From Poa pratensis (lineage: Eukaryota; Streptophyta; Magnoliopsida; Poales; Poaceae), in assembly GCA_947311845.1 (NCBI GenBank), contig CAMZMU010000111.1, positions 20,407,528 to 20,471,527 on the forward strand: a stretch of 64,000 nucleotides of DNA, given 5' to 3'. Positions 31,234 to 43,500 of the stretch are shown here, piece by piece. The translations under genes were made by a program, and so were the position numbers. The notes under the pieces are model-generated. The model searched no databases, was not told the DNA's origin, and saw only the letters and a list, made by a program, of their open reading frames with translations. Each line of letters starts with the position of its first letter. Position 1 is the first letter of the stretch.

Positions 31234-33082
31234 TTAAGTGTAGGCTGGTGCTACCACATTGAGCTTAAAACAATGACGTGCTCATTCCATCGGTTTATGC
31301 CATGGAGTGTTTGCCTCCGAAGTCTATGCAGATGGATTATGGAACAATAACATGAATGGCTGATAAAACACGAACCCTCAGCTAGGACCATGGCCTATAG
31401 TCCTATACGGCTATACCGCTCGCCTCAGCATCCGCCTTCAGAGCAAGCTTGGGATGCAACAAAGCATGCGGCGGAAAAACTCAGCCATTTCTTATCCATG
31501 AAGTTCGAATACATGGTTTTCCATCGCCTCGACCGATCATGCATGTCGAGTCAGAGCATGCCGTTACCATGGCTGTCCTTTGCTCACACAATAGAAGCTT
31601 GGGAGAACCTGGCTGTGTGTACACCCATGGCATAGCATCCCTGCCTATATATGCACGATGTAGAAAATATTGAATCCCTAATCTTTGTTGTTTATTGCTT
31701 GACCCTCATGGGATATATATAGTGGTACAAGAGGTAGATAGACATGGACTACAAGCAGGTATTGGAATCCTAATCTAATTCCAACTAGTACACGATAGGT
31801 ATTCTAAGTTTCTAACACACGACACCTGTACTGTTGGGCCGTGTCTATTAACTCTGAATTTCCCCGTGATCACTATGTGCGAGACGCTTAGTTCAGATGT
31901 CACAGAGTGAAGTGAGACAATGGAGGGAACCAAACTTTAAATGTGTAGGTGTGACGCGACGAGTCAAGCTCTCTGCACGATACCACAGATGCATTGTTTC
32001 GCCAGATGATCTAGGTGTTCAATCGAGCCCGGTACGTTAGCGTTAACAATTTTTTAAGTTCGAGTACACGGCAAAGCTAACAGACGCTATTGTAGACTGT
32101 GAGAACGAAGTTTCAACACCCTGTAAGCAGCAGCCGTTTCACCGCAGAGCATCGCTCGATTCAAAACGTTGGCCACTTTGAGACATGAATACAACTGAAG
32201 CATTGACATGTTGTTAGACACGGGCAAACCGCGGGCAAGAAAGCTTCAGCCCCAACTAAGCTCACATTGAGTGGGAGCACCATAGTTTGAAAGGAAGAAA
32301 AGTGACTAGTGAGCCCTGACTATGTGAAACTTCAAAACATTATCAGACGCCTATTTGTGCCAAACAATGTATGCGTTCCTTTTGCTTTTTTTGAAACAAG
32401 ACAAGATTTTATTAGCTAGAGGCACATGACAGAGTGGATATGCAACCTAGCTCCAAGGAGCAGTGCATGCCAAGATGATTTATGAATATGAAAGCATTAT
32501 GAAAACAGATTAGACATGTACATGCTCGTGCCTTTTTGTGGTCTGTGTTTTTTGTGTGAAGGAAACACGAACATGACGACCTGTGTTAAAAATCAAGTTG
32601 ACTGCTAAATATATTTGATTTTTAGAGCAATAAATTTGTCTTTTCATTGAGAAAGTATAAATGTTCCTTCTTGCACGAATATGCATGATACTAAAATGAA
32701 CATGTACACGAAAATTCAGATTCTTTTTAGCTTTATTTTCTGTTGGTATTGTTCATCCTACGAGCGTATGCTCTCGGGAGTCAAAGTGTGTTCCCCATAC
32801 GTTATTGTTATGCGTTTCGATCCAGTATTGTAAATTAAAATAATTCATGTTATGGGCTGCACAAAAATAATATAATATGTAAGATTTAGAAGAGTTAAAA
32901 TTTGCACCGTTCACCGCTTTCAAATGTCACACTATGACATTTTTGTGCAGCTGATTTTCGATTTTTGAAATAAAGAGCTCCGTGTAACTCGGCCACCTGG
33001 TTTCCGGCTTGTTTGCTCTAAGCTTGTGGAACCAGGGGGTTATACACGACACTAGGTAACTTTTCTTTTCTTGTAAGATATA
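31234..33082. other. Intergenic DNA, no gene seen
   Basis: About 1.85 kb with no recognisable gene or RNA. 31845-32015 resembles 18657-18850. A T-rich start followed by GAAACAAGACAAGATTTTATTAGC near 32390 has the look of a retroelement tail, but nothing else supports it. Confidence 0.45.
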
Positions 33083-33140
33083 CTCCCATCCGTATCAAAA
33101 TATAAGATGTTCTACCTACTTTTGTAATATACGGAGGGAG
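33083..33140. mobile_element. Very short, internally deleted Stowaway MITE
   Basis: CTCCCATCCGTATCAAAATA and the inverse TTTTGTAATATACGGAGGGAG enclose only about 20 bp. TA flanks both ends (33081-33082 and 33141-33142). At 58 bp this is little more than the two inverted repeats. It lies about 360 bp upstream of the NAA40 coding start. Confidence 0.75.
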
Positions 33141-33501
33141 TAATAAGTTTACCATATGTGTCACCCCTGCAAAATATTTTTTGACGGCTGTGGAACTACC
33201 GTGCACGCTAATCATCAGTTCCTTTTAATGTTCCTTGTACTTATCATTACAAGGTCTACCGTTTGAGCATAGAGGCACACCGCAGGCCGACCATATAACC
33301 TTGTAATGTTCCTTTTTTTTTTCTTCGAATACCATAAGCTAATCTTTTTTTTTAGCGGAACCACAAACGGCCAATAAGCCCATGTATGAAACCAAGAGTT
33401 CTCTTATTGGCCCATCAATTGAGTTACCCCTCCTTTCTCGATTCGCTGGCGCTTCTCCCCTGCAGCCGGCGGGCGCAGGGGGACTAGGAAAGGAGGCGGC
33501 G

Positions 33502-33573
33502 ATGGCCACGGCGGAGAATAAGAGGCCCCGGAGCAGTGGCGGCGCGGAAAGGAGGCAGAGTAGGAAGGAGGTA

Positions 33574-33613
<40 letters not shown>

Positions 33614-35622
33614 CGTCTTGATTCGATTCGCAGGCATCGCCCAGCCCCTTTCCGCTGCCTGTGGCCAATTTTGTTTCATGACTTTGTTGTTGACTTTGTT
33701 TCCACCACGTCAGGCAGGAGTACCAAGTTTAACACACCCATGACCCATATGCCCATATGTGTTATCCTGCAGAAGCATTCTGAATTTGCAACACCTAGAT
33801 TTTTAGTTTCTTGGATTCAGTGTTTTTTTTTGGTTAACTACACAGTTAACACCTGGTCACTTTGGTCCCTGCATCCGGCTGTATTTTAGATAATAGCAAT
33901 CAGCCATGAATAAGCACTTGAAGAGAACTGATGATATTATAGGTATACATTGGGGGCTCATGCAGATATCGTGCTTTTCGATAGATACTGGGGAGGAAGA
34001 AGGCGATAGAAGAAATTATAAGGAAAGCTGTGGCTGTGAAGGATCATCTAGCGCAATTCCCGGACTTTCATAAATATGAGAGAAGAGGTAATCTACATTT
34101 GTCTTTCTGGTGGAATTTTTCAACACTGTAATGTTGGTCCGATTCAGGACAACTCAACATGTTTACTGGATCTAGCTTTAGAATTTCAGTAAAGGGAAAT
34201 TGAATGCACTATTAGGTCTTAGAAATGCTAATTTAGACAACTCTTGTTGCTTTCAGCCTAGCATTATCTTTTGCTGGAGAAGTGCATTATACCAATTTGA
34301 AGTCACTTTTATTATATTAGGTATTTCGGTCTACTTGGAATCTGGACATGGCAATCAGCTTCCGTTACCAACGAGGAAGTATATCCAAAATCTTCTCAAG
34401 GTCACAAGCCCTACCTGCGTCTACTGCTGCAGGATCTTTGCATATGTACCTTTCACAAGTTCCCCATGATTATTGAATCTAACACTGGTAAGCAATAATG
34501 TAGGTTAACATGGAGGGACCATATGGATCAGAATGGCCTTCAGAAGAGAAAATTAAGCGCAGGGAAATGGTTGCCCCAGAAGCACAATATATCCTTGTCT
34601 GGCAATTTGCAACTGACTATATTGCCAAAAGTTCCAGGAAGCAAGATGCAGGGGTGGAATGTACACATGGAGCATGTACTGGAGATCGCCTTCTTGGTTT
34701 TGTACATTACAGATTTGTTGTTGAAGAGGATGTTCCTGTTGTTTATGTGTATGAGCTACAATTGGAGTCTTCTGCCCAAGGGAAGGGGTTGGGAAGGTTC
34801 CTAATGCAGTTAATTGAACTTATAGCTTGCAAGGTAATCTATCTTAAGCATCTGTAGTTTGTTGTTCTTTTCTTCTGATATTATGTTCAGATAGAATCTG
34901 TCATGGCAGGTTTTGTCTGTGTCTCTTCTGCTTTATGCATGTTTCTTTTTGCCCAGTTGCTATTCTGATGACATCTTGGCTTGAATGATCATAAAAAATT
35001 GATCTAGAATGCATATGTATATGCAGAGCCAAATGGGAGCCGTGATGCTAACAGTTCAAAAGTCTAATACAGAAGCAATGGCTTTCTACAATAATTTGGG
35101 GTAAAGTTGTAAACTTGATTTTTTGTGTCAACGACTTATTTTTTTAGTGCATCAAATAGGTGTATCTTCCGGTTGCTGGTTAATTTTATGGTTTCTACCT
35201 CACTTCTGTTGCAACATTTGAATTTTATTATTCTGTCCTGCAGATATGTAGTATCCAGTACCTCTCCATCACGAGTGGATCCACTGGTATTACTTTACCC
35301 GGAAACTAATCTCCGTGAGAACAAGATGTTTGTATGTTGACCCCTTCCTTTTTTGCAGATCTGGATTGGTAAAAGCTATGAGATTTTGTGCAAGACATTT
35401 GAAGGTGAAGCTAAGTGCAAATTGGAGGTGCGTATCATGTTTGATATTGCATAAACTCACTGCTAATCTTCTAAGGCTACTGATGATGTGTATCATTGAT
35501 GTTATCAGTACTCACTAGATTAAATATGAATTGGCTATGTTACTCCTGTTTGCTTTGCACTACAGGTTCAGTTACTTGGTACCATCTTGTATAAGCCTGC
35601 AACGTATGACCGTGTAGTGTAG
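33502..35622 (+). CDS. NAA40: N-alpha-acetyltransferase 40 (NatD), 8 exons
   Basis: NAA40 transfers acetyl from acetyl-CoA to the N-terminal serine of histones H4 and H2A in yeast and animals; a similar role here is inferred. Exons: 33502-33570, 33985-34087, 34321-34400, 34504-34833, 35027-35100, 35244-35286, 35359-35427, 35566-35622. All phases agree and give a 274-residue protein. The start MATAENKRPRSS lies in a good context (GGCGATGG). A helical segment (KKAIEEIIRKAVAVKD) leads to the GNAT fold in exon 4: ILVWQFATDY, DRLLGFVHYRF and VYVYELQLESSAQGKGLGR. QGKGLG is the acetyl-CoA pyrophosphate loop (Q/RxxGxG/A), followed by FLMQLIEL as in NAA40. MLTVQKSNTEAMAFYNNLG and YVVSSTSPSR complete the domain. 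All introns are GT-AG. No lesion is visible. The last exon is the least certain. Confidence 0.92.
33577..33611. repeat. (CT)n microsatellite in NAA40 intron 1
   Basis: About 17 CT dinucleotides start six bases after the intron 1 donor (GTACTC). CT tracts near the first exon are common in grass genes. Its length is likely to vary between lines. Confidence 0.95.
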
Positions 35623-36398
35623 TAGGATTCCTTGTGATCTGCTACTGATTAAGTTCTTGACATATTTGATAGATGCTCTTCTACTGCATATGGACCTTTT
35701 ATCCCAGCTAATGAATGTTCATCATGGTGAAATGTGCAGGAAGGCAACTAATGCCTGGTGGGAGTGCAACACGGCTGTGGTTCTACTTATATGGTTGCCT
35801 GACAACCTCTGGCTGGATGAGGTGGCCCATGTGATTGTCATTTACGGAGTAGTACGGAACGCTTGGTTTCATTTCTTCCTGTGCCAGGATGTGCTAAGTT
35901 CCATTCTCTCAGTGCCACCATATTTTGGAATCTTTGTTCCACAGACAAGTTTGACCATATTTGCCTAACATCAAGCTTGATGGCAATGATTTGTTTAGTT
36001 TTCTTCTGGTAAATATTTAGATATGTTGTGTCTTCTTTCGTCCCTGTTTAACTTGTGGAGCCAAACATGGCCCAGAATATGGGGAAGTAGTGTGTTCACC
36101 TGCTTTTGGTGAAAAAAAAATTAGTTGGCTTTGTACTTGCTATTTGGACAGAAACTTATTTGTCTCAACCTATTTTTGTCCACCGTCCAGTGTGATCCTG
36201 TCAGATGTATATGCGCGCTTGTGCACACTGGAGTCTTGGAGATACCCAGGAGTATCAAACAGAAAGAAGCACTACAAGTTTGTGCTTTAGACCCACATGT
36301 TTTCTACACATAGCTGAAGAGGTCAGGACAGATCGATACTTGACATTCCAGGCAGATGCAGAGAGACAAGGGGGACATAACACATAGTCGCATTCAGT
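35623..36398. other. NAA40 3' flank and gap to the minus-strand gene
   Basis: Holds the probable 3' UTR of NAA40 and, on the other strand, the 3' end of the next gene; the two genes converge. Short ORFs here resemble no known protein. An AAAAAAAAATTAG tract lies near 36113. Confidence 0.5.
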
Positions 36399-36827
36399 TC
36401 AAGGTGCATCGACACGCCTTCTCCTCGGGGCTCTCTTCCCTTTGGTGATTGTTGCTTCGGGGCTCCAGCTAATCTCCCCTTCCTCCAACTCCCCCTCCTC
36501 CTTGCCCTTCTCCCTCGCTGCCTCCACAGCGGCGGCAGTAAGGGCCTTCTGCTCCCGCTTGTACCTGAGCACAAGCCTCTTGCGCGGTGGCAGGTGCTCC
36601 TCCCTGATATCCTTGGTCTTGGTCTTGGCCTTGCCTGTGCGGTGCTCGTCGAGGAGCGCCCCGCACTTGTCACACATGTACTTTCTCCACTTGAAAGGGT
36701 GCCTGGCCTGCCTGAACTCAGCGCAGACGAAGTTGTGGCCCTCGTCTGGGCCGACGATCTTGCTCCGGTGGATCACAGCCAGGGGTGTCTTGCTACTTTC
36801 ACTTGTTGACATCCTCTCACTATGCAC
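36399..36827 (-). CDS. Uncharacterised single-exon protein, basic, with a CxxC motif
   Basis: A 142-residue ORF with no family I recognise. Residues about 1-25 are polar (MSTSESSKTPLAVIHRSK). About 26-60 look structured, with FRQARHPFKWRKYMCDKC holding a single CxxC pair that might be half of a metal site. The rest is highly charged: Lys/Arg-rich, then EEGELEEGE, then a KRAPRRRR end suited to nuclear or RNA binding (inference). The start could be the first ATG at 36827 or the one at 36812 (MSTSESSK). A TATA box about 100 bp upstream on the same strand supports a real gene. It converges with NAA40. No lesions are seen. Confidence 0.65.
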   Translation of the reverse strand: MHSERMSTSESSKTPLAVIHRSKIVGPDEGHNFVCAEFRQARHPFKWRKYMCDKCGALLDEHRTGKAKTKTKDIREEHLPPRKRLVLRYKREQKALTAAAVEAAREKGKEEGELEEGEISWSPEATITKGKRAPRRRRVDAP

Positions 36828-36922
36828 TCTAGCTCTTGTTCCACACTCTTATTTCACCCCTCTCTTGAATTCTTACCAACCTGGTGATGATGACCGTGAT
36901 CGATCTCCTGATCAAGGTACAA

Positions 36923-36932
36923 GAATTTATAG
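36923..36932 (-). promoter_or_regulatory. Probable TATA box of the minus-strand gene
   Basis: On the minus strand the sequence reads CTATAAATTC, a strong plant TATA box. It lies about 95-105 bp upstream of the ATG at 36827, which leaves a normal leader of about 70 bases. Confidence 0.6.
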
Positions 36933-36935
36933 GAG

Positions 36936-38562
36936 GCTTGAATTAATTCTAGGATGCTAATAAATACATGTGAAAAGATAAGCGTTGCCAAAGTAAGCAG
37001 AAAGTAATTTGAGAATGCATGGGGCAGCACGGCGCCACGAGAACCGTAACGCTTTAGTGCGAGTGTCTTGAGCAAATGCTTGGCATCCACTGCCGTGCCA
37101 AAAGCAACATGCTCGAGTTTTTGCGGTGGTGGTGGTTCTTCATATATGAATCCAACACTAAAGGCATGCCGTGGCTAATTGCTTCTGCGATGGTAGCAGT
37201 TGGGGTGCATTTTATTGATCTTCTGTTCTATGTATCAAGTAAATGCATAGCACGGTGTTTTAGATGTTTGCGGCTTCAAGCAAGAGACCTGAATCAAATA
37301 AAGAAGGAGCAGTATAATGTAAGTTTGATGGTCAATGACTAGTGGGTAAAAAATAAAAGGAAACAATCATAGTCCTGCTTATCTAATATGTCGTAACGCT
37401 AGACTATAGTTGGTAGCTTCGTATGTGGCAACATACAAGAGTGTAAAGCAATTAGAGTGTGCCAACAAAAGACCCTTGTCATGAAATATGTCGAATTAAT
37501 CGGTGATAAAAAGAAAGTCATTGTAAGAATACATTGCCGATGACCAGCAAAGTGATCTTTTAGGGGGAAAAGACTGATAGTTGTGGTTATCTCATATATA
37601 TGTTCCAACGCTTGACAATAGTTACTAGCTCTGCATGTTGCAAGCACCGAAACTTCAAATGTTTGTGTTTTGAATCAAAAAAGTCTAATTCTATATGAAA
37701 AATATTGATTCTAGTGGCAACGGCCATAATTATCATAGCCTGTACTTCTTCTCGATTATCTGATATGTTTGTATCGCTACGCTATAGTCAGAACTTAGAA
37801 GCATGACACAATGCACAACTAATACAAGGTGTGCCGGAGGTTCAAACCGAAGTATAAGCAGTGCACCAGCACCGGCATGATCATCTCAATGGCACCCAGA
37901 GGACAGAAGGTTTTGAGTCTCTCAAGTCTCCACAGGTCCACGACATATGTGTGCTGGTTCGGAAACTATGTAACCAAAGAGGTCGAAACTCTAAATATAA
38001 CACGAGCAAAAAACTATGATTCATGTGTCTTTGAAGTGCTACCTATGCCGATTAAGAAGACATGTCTAGCATTGTCGATATGATTCACACAAAATTTCAA
38101 CCGGCCGATCTCCCCTGATCTGTCCTCTTTTCGATCTCACTTAAATGTAACCGTCCAATCATTGCAACATACAAGCCCCCACACAGCCTTATTATGCACA
38201 TATGCAACATTTTTCAATTGCTATCCATAAAAAATATGCAAAAATTTGTAATATTTCAAATATGTCCATGCAGCATAAAATCTAGGTATGCAACAAATCT
38301 CCATTCGTTGCAACACAAACATGAAAACCTTGCAAAATATGCAACGGGAAAACAACCGTCAGAAGTACTTCACAACTTGGGAAAGCACATCTACACCACA
38401 AAAAGATCTTGCAACGAGCCTAGAAATTGTTGTACGATAACGCCTATGTGTATTGACAACAAAGGTTTCTTATTTAATATGAGGATGTCGTGAACAACCT
38501 TATGGCCCACATGTTGTTCTAGAGCCGGCAAAATTATAATGTTATTGTAACTTGGAAGCAAG
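36936..38562. other. Intergenic DNA with degenerate repeats
   Basis: No gene is seen. A degenerate block ATCTAATATGTCGTAACGCT followed by AGACTATAGT recurs in weaker form near 37385, 37590 and 37755. The first of these also resembles 55040-55160. The last about 75 bp (from 38490) are the left half of a segment whose right half lies beyond the gypsy element, at 47485. Confidence 0.4.
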
Positions 38563-38567
38563 ATAAC

Positions 38568-39519
38568 TGTCGTGTCTCGAAGCACGGACACCGGGAGTAA
38601 AGGATACCCCCTTTTTAGGTTCGGTATGGGGCGCGAAGGAGGCCGAGAAACGTCTCTCACGGATGATCAAGATCAAGCTCTCCTCTCGACGATCAAAGCA
38701 AGCAACCAAAGGGACACAAGGAGCTACCCAGGTTCAGGCCGCCGGAGGCTAAAAGCCCTACTCCTGCATGTCTGGATTGATGAGTTCTTCATAGTGTAGC
38801 TTATAGGGGAGCTCCCGGGTAGTGTACCCGGAAGGGTTTTGGCCCGAGGTAGACGAAGGACAGATCCTGGCCCTGAGGAGATCACCTTCCTTCTCTACCC
38901 ACGCAACCCTAGTCTAGTCTTGCTCTGGTCCGGCGTGTTCTCCCACTTAGCTTCTTCTTCCTCCGTGCCTTGGTCCTCCTTTTATAGGCTAAGGGGATAC
39001 CACATGGTCACGCGAGGAGCGTGAGGGGTTTTAGGCGGGAAGAACCCCCCAGCTGGTTTAGGAGGAGACGTGGCCTCTCCTCCTCCAAGTATCTCCTTTG
39101 GGTTAGGTGAGGTCGTCCACCTTTGGGGAAAGCAGGGCGGACAGGGACTGACAACACCACGGCCATGTCCCCGAGCCGCGCCCCCTTCGCCTTGCTTCCC
39201 AAGTCTTCTGGGGTCTTCTAGCGTAGGCTGGCGAGCCTATCCTCGCTTGTACGGAGAAGTACCCGAGAGGGAGCCCAACCTCCTGCCGGGGACTCGGGCT
39301 CTCGGGGACTTGTCTTCTGTCAGCGTGATTAGGGGACCCGGCAGGTCCCTAGGACCGGGGTCCTTAGTCGACGTAGCTCTTGTGTGGTCTTCGTGAGGTT
39401 AGTGGGCGGACCCGCCAACCTGTCTTGCACCTTGGCCTTGTCCATCTTCTTCATGGGCCCACATGCGGTGGACCCACTTTGGCAGCACCAGGGGAACCCC
39501 ATGTTCCACTGTTGCGACA
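38568..39519 (-). repeat. Left LTR of the gypsy element (3' LTR of the minus-strand element)
   Basis: 952 bp starting TGTCGTGTCTCGAAGC and ending CACTGTTGCGACA. On the minus strand the sequence before it reads CCCGGGGGCTAC, a purine-rich stretch suited to be the polypurine tract. Differences from the other LTR are mostly C/T and G/A changes. Confidence 0.9.
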
Positions 39520-42150
39520 GTAGCCCCCGGGCATGGTCCCGGCGGCTCTTGCTCCAGCTGCCGGGGCTATGACCTAAAATAGGTCAAAGTGGGTCCCTGG
39601 CATCTGGTCTTCCTTGCTCCGTCCCATCAGTCAGAGTGGCATTCTTGGAGTTATTCCGCTCGGGGGAATAACTATGTTTGCCTCCTCGATTCTCGGTAAC
39701 GGAGAAAACGAGGAGACCACCGCGAGGGCGCCGCCGAGGCTATAAAAGCAGGGCGCGCCCCGTGCATCTTCATTCATCTCTTCCCTCATCCCAACTCCAT
39801 ATCCCACCAAGGTCGCCGGTGTCAATGGCGGGGCGAAGAGGGGAGTTGGGCGTCCTCGTTCTTCGTCGGCTGCGGCGGAGGACGGTCCTTCCATCCGTGG
39901 TCGAGCTGCCCCACGAGGTCGAGGGAAACGCGGCCGTGGCGGTCGAGGAGGCCGCGGATCTGCTCCTCCTCCTCCGAGGAGTGCAACCCACACTGGCTTT
40001 GCGGCGTTCGAGTTCGTCGTAGATCTGACCGCCGATTCGCAGCCAGCTTCAGCTGCTGGACTCCTTCTCGGCGGCGATGGAGGACGACAAGCCCATCGGC
40101 TTCTGGCTGCAGGTGGACGGCTGCCCCAATGGCCCCTCCTGGGCCTATGCGGAGTACACCGTCGAAGGTGCCATGCTCCTGGGTCGAGGATGGAAGTCGT
40201 TCTCCCGCTCCCGTCGCCTGACCCGGGGCGGTGCCTGGTGTTCCAGTACGATGGAGACGACGCTCTCCGTGAAGATCTTCGGTGCCGCCGGGGGACGCGT
40301 GGAGTGCTGCGTGGACAGCGAAAGCAGCAGCAGCTCCAGCTCCTACGACGAGGATGAAGATGAGGAAAACTCATCTAACATCAAGGTCGAGAGGAGCTCG
40401 TCTTCCTGAGGGCGAGGAGCTTCGAGACGACGGCCCCGAAGATCTCCTTGACCTCCTTCTTGGCCGCCTCATCGACGTACTTCTGGAAGTAGCGTCTTCC
40501 ATTGTGCGGCGGTGCTCCTTGTTCGCCGGGAGCCAACCTTTTTGTTGTAAAAAGTAGGTCCCTGTTGTAGTCCTTGTAACGAAGAACTTGTCTCCATCTT
40601 GTCTTTTGGCCTTCGGGCTGTGATTGTGTGAATGAGAACGGGGTTTTTGCAAAACGCGCTCCCATTATTGCGGCAGCCGTACCGTCGAGGGTAGGTGGAG
40701 AGTGAAAGGCCTATAAAAGCCCCTCAGCCCCCAGCCTCTCAACGCATCTTCTCGCCTTGCTTGCCTTTGCTCCTTCTCTGCCCCTCCGTAGATCGCAGAA
40801 CGATGTCCGGCGAGGCAGAGAGGTCCCATTCTGACATGTCGACGGCGGAATCCGTCTTTCGAGGCGCGGCGAAGGCACCTAGGAGAGCTGGGGCCCGAGT
40901 CGCTGAAGAAGAGATCGCGTCCCGTCCCACCATCGCTCAGCACCTCTCCGCATGGCCGCCATCACCGGCCCTGTCCCAGGAGGAAGCCAGGGGAGGGCCG
41001 TCCGGAGGGCATATTTGACGGCGAGCTTGAGGAGAGAACAGCCGGGATCCGGGGCTGTCCCTACTCTAGGCCGAACTCGAGGCCATTGAGCAGGCGAGTG
41101 CCTCGCCCTTCTTGTCTTCCGATGCCTTCACTAGCCGAGCTCGACCTTGACTTGGCTTGTTTTTCTACTGCAGGCCGAGAGTGATGCCATGAGCGAGGTG
41201 GAAGATGGGATCTTCCTCCTCTTTGGCCGAGGTGTGCCTAGACTTGCGTGATGCCTCCCGTTCCTCGAGATGCCTGAAGATCCCGCGAATGCCCTTCCGT
41301 TCCCTAGGCGTCCCCGGGAAACAGGAGTTCACCGGGCAGGCAAAAATAAAGACAAGTATGCGCAGCTAGGAACTCTGAGCTGGCCTTAGTAGCATAGGCT
41401 TGATATGTACTTAGGAAATTGCAAAACTGAATGTAATTCGGAATTGTAATTCAGAAATTAAGTTCAGATGAATGCAACCTAGTCCTCAACTCCCGGGGTC
41501 ATTTCCCAAATCTCCCTTTGCACTAACGCGCTGTCAAGTTTTCTGAGGAGATCTCTTAGGTGCCAAGTACTCTGACTGCCAGCCACAGTAGCAGTACCCC
41601 TAAGAGCGCTATACCTTCCGGAGCCTACTCCACTGTCCGCGGGTACTAGGCCAGAGGGAAACGGACCGTTCGCCGGGGTGGACGCATTACCCCCGCAAAG
41701 GCTCTCATCAACTGTCAAGCATGCGCAGGTCGATGGTATATTGACTCCGAGCGAGATGTCATGCCTAAGTGCAGGATGCAGATGCAAGGAATTAGCTGAT
41801 TTTTGCCGCGTCCTCGATCCACCCTGTCCCTCCCGGGTGCCCAGCTCCTTAGCCGCTGTCCAACATCTGCTCCTGTCCCGGGAAGGCGCTGCACACAACA
41901 AACTTTCAGTAGGAAAAGAATGGACCCTCCCTCCATGTCGTGATAGTGTTTCATCCGAAGCAACCGCAAGCAAAGTTGAATGTGCATTTCTGTGTTTAGT
42001 TTCTTTAAAACACAGCACTGCCGTTCACTTCTTTCCGCGGCAGAACGACACGATCGGGTGGCAGTACCTACTGATAGGCCACTCGCGCTCGACCGTCAGC
42101 CACCGGCAACATGTCTGCCCCCTGCTTGGGGGTTGTTACGGATAACACAC
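39520..42150 (+). other. Gypsy 3' region with two antisense TATA-led GC-rich units
   Basis: On the plus strand, opposite to gag-pol, GGCTATAAAAGCAGGGC at about 39738 is followed 85 bp later by an ATG at 39825 (MAGRRGELGVLVLRRL). A second unit, GGCCTATAAAAGCCCC at about 40710, is followed by an ATG at 40803 (MSGEAERSHSDMSTAES). The peptides resemble nothing I know. A minus-strand frame at 40381-40665 is also open. Extra ORFs, some antisense, between pol and the 3' LTR are known from Tat-lineage elements; placing this element there is inference. Confidence 0.5.
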
Positions 42151-42579
42151 TTCACGACAAGAATTGAGGCTCACGGAATTGAAAAACTTATCTTTTATTC
42201 CCTTGGCGACGATTCTTACACCCTATTACAGAACACTAGCCCCTTGGGCGTGCTAAGTGGATACGACTATCGGCGATTCATGTTCGTAATTAGGGGTAGA
42301 ATTTGCGGAGATTCTCAATGTTCCAGGCGTTGCCCTCCGGCCTGCCTTTCTCGTCCTCCAGATATACTGCTCCAGGTCTCAGGGTATGAGTCACCCGATA
42401 AGGTCCTTCCCACTTGGATGACATCTTGTTCATGCCATCTAGCTTTTGCTTCTTGCGGAGAACCAGGTCTCCGTGTTCCAGTTTCCGTGAACGGACATGG
42501 CGATCGTGATAGCGACGGAGCCCTTGCTGGTATCGAGCAGATCGTAAAGAAGCTCGACACCGAGCCTCCTCCAGGAAGT

Positions 42580-43500
42580 TTATGTCATCGATCCTCCTCT
42601 CAACTTGAGAGTTTCATCATAGGCGAGTACCCGGGGAGATCCATGCCTTAGTTCTGTTGGCAAGATGGCTTCAGCTCCGTAGACAAGGAAGAATGGTGTT
42701 TCTCCAGTTGCTCTGCTTGGCGTGGTTCTGAGAGACCATAGTACACTCGGCAGATGATCAATCCAATTTTTGCCCTTGTCTTCCAGTTTGTCAAAAGCCG
42801 TCTTCAAACCTTAAGGACCTCTGCATTTGCTCGCTCTACTTGCCCGTTGCATCTTGGATAGGACACCGAGGCGAAGCACACCTTGATGCCCAATTCTTCA
42901 CAGAAGTTGAGGAAGGCTCGACTTGTGAACTGAGTGCCATTATCCGTGATGATTCTGTTGGGTACTCCGAAGCGGTACACGATCCCTTCAATGAACTTGA
43001 TGGCGGCCTGGGCCGTCTGACGCAGTACTGGCATCACTTCCACCCACTTTGTGAACTTGTCAATAGCCACGAAGAGGTATTCATGTCCCCCGACAGACTT
43101 CGGTATCTTGCCCACGATATCTACCCCCAGACCACGAACGGCCAAGAGATTGGGATGGGCTGCAGAGCTTGTGCTGGCTGATGTATGTTCTTCGCATATT
43201 ATTGACAGGCTTCACGGTCTTGACTAGTTGCTCGACATCATGAAGGACTGTTGGCCAGTAGAACCCTTGGCGAAAGACCTTCCCCGCCAATGATCTTGAC
43301 GCCACATGACTCGAACACGTGCCCTCGTGGATGTCCCTCAGCAGTACTTGCCTTGCTCTTGTGGTATGCAGCGGAGCTTGACTCCGTTGTCTCGTCCGGT
43401 AGAGCTCGCCGTTGATCAAGACGTAGAGCTTGGCTTGGCGCCACCCGCTCGGCGTCATGATCATCCTCCGGGAGGGCGTGCTCCGTCATGTACTTGATCA
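42580..43500 (-). pseudogene. Gypsy integrase pseudogene
   Basis: The integrase zinc-binding region is read near 43230-43330 (DIHEGTCSSHVASRSLAGKV then FYWPTVLHDV), with frame changes. The core follows at 42804-43145. GVDIVGKIPKSVGGHEYLFV holds the first catalytic Asp, IITDNGTQFTS the second, and NGQVERANAEVL the Glu. After another break, WIDHLPSVLWSLRTTPSRAT and FFLVYGAEAILPTELRHGS continue the C-terminal part. The three acidic residues remain, but frameshifts near 42805 and 43150-43240 inactivate the gene. Confidence 0.85.

Noticed and set aside
33382..33679. ORFs over the (CT)n tract as coding
   Set aside because: The tract lies in intron 1 of NAA40, and the ORFs are repeat translations.
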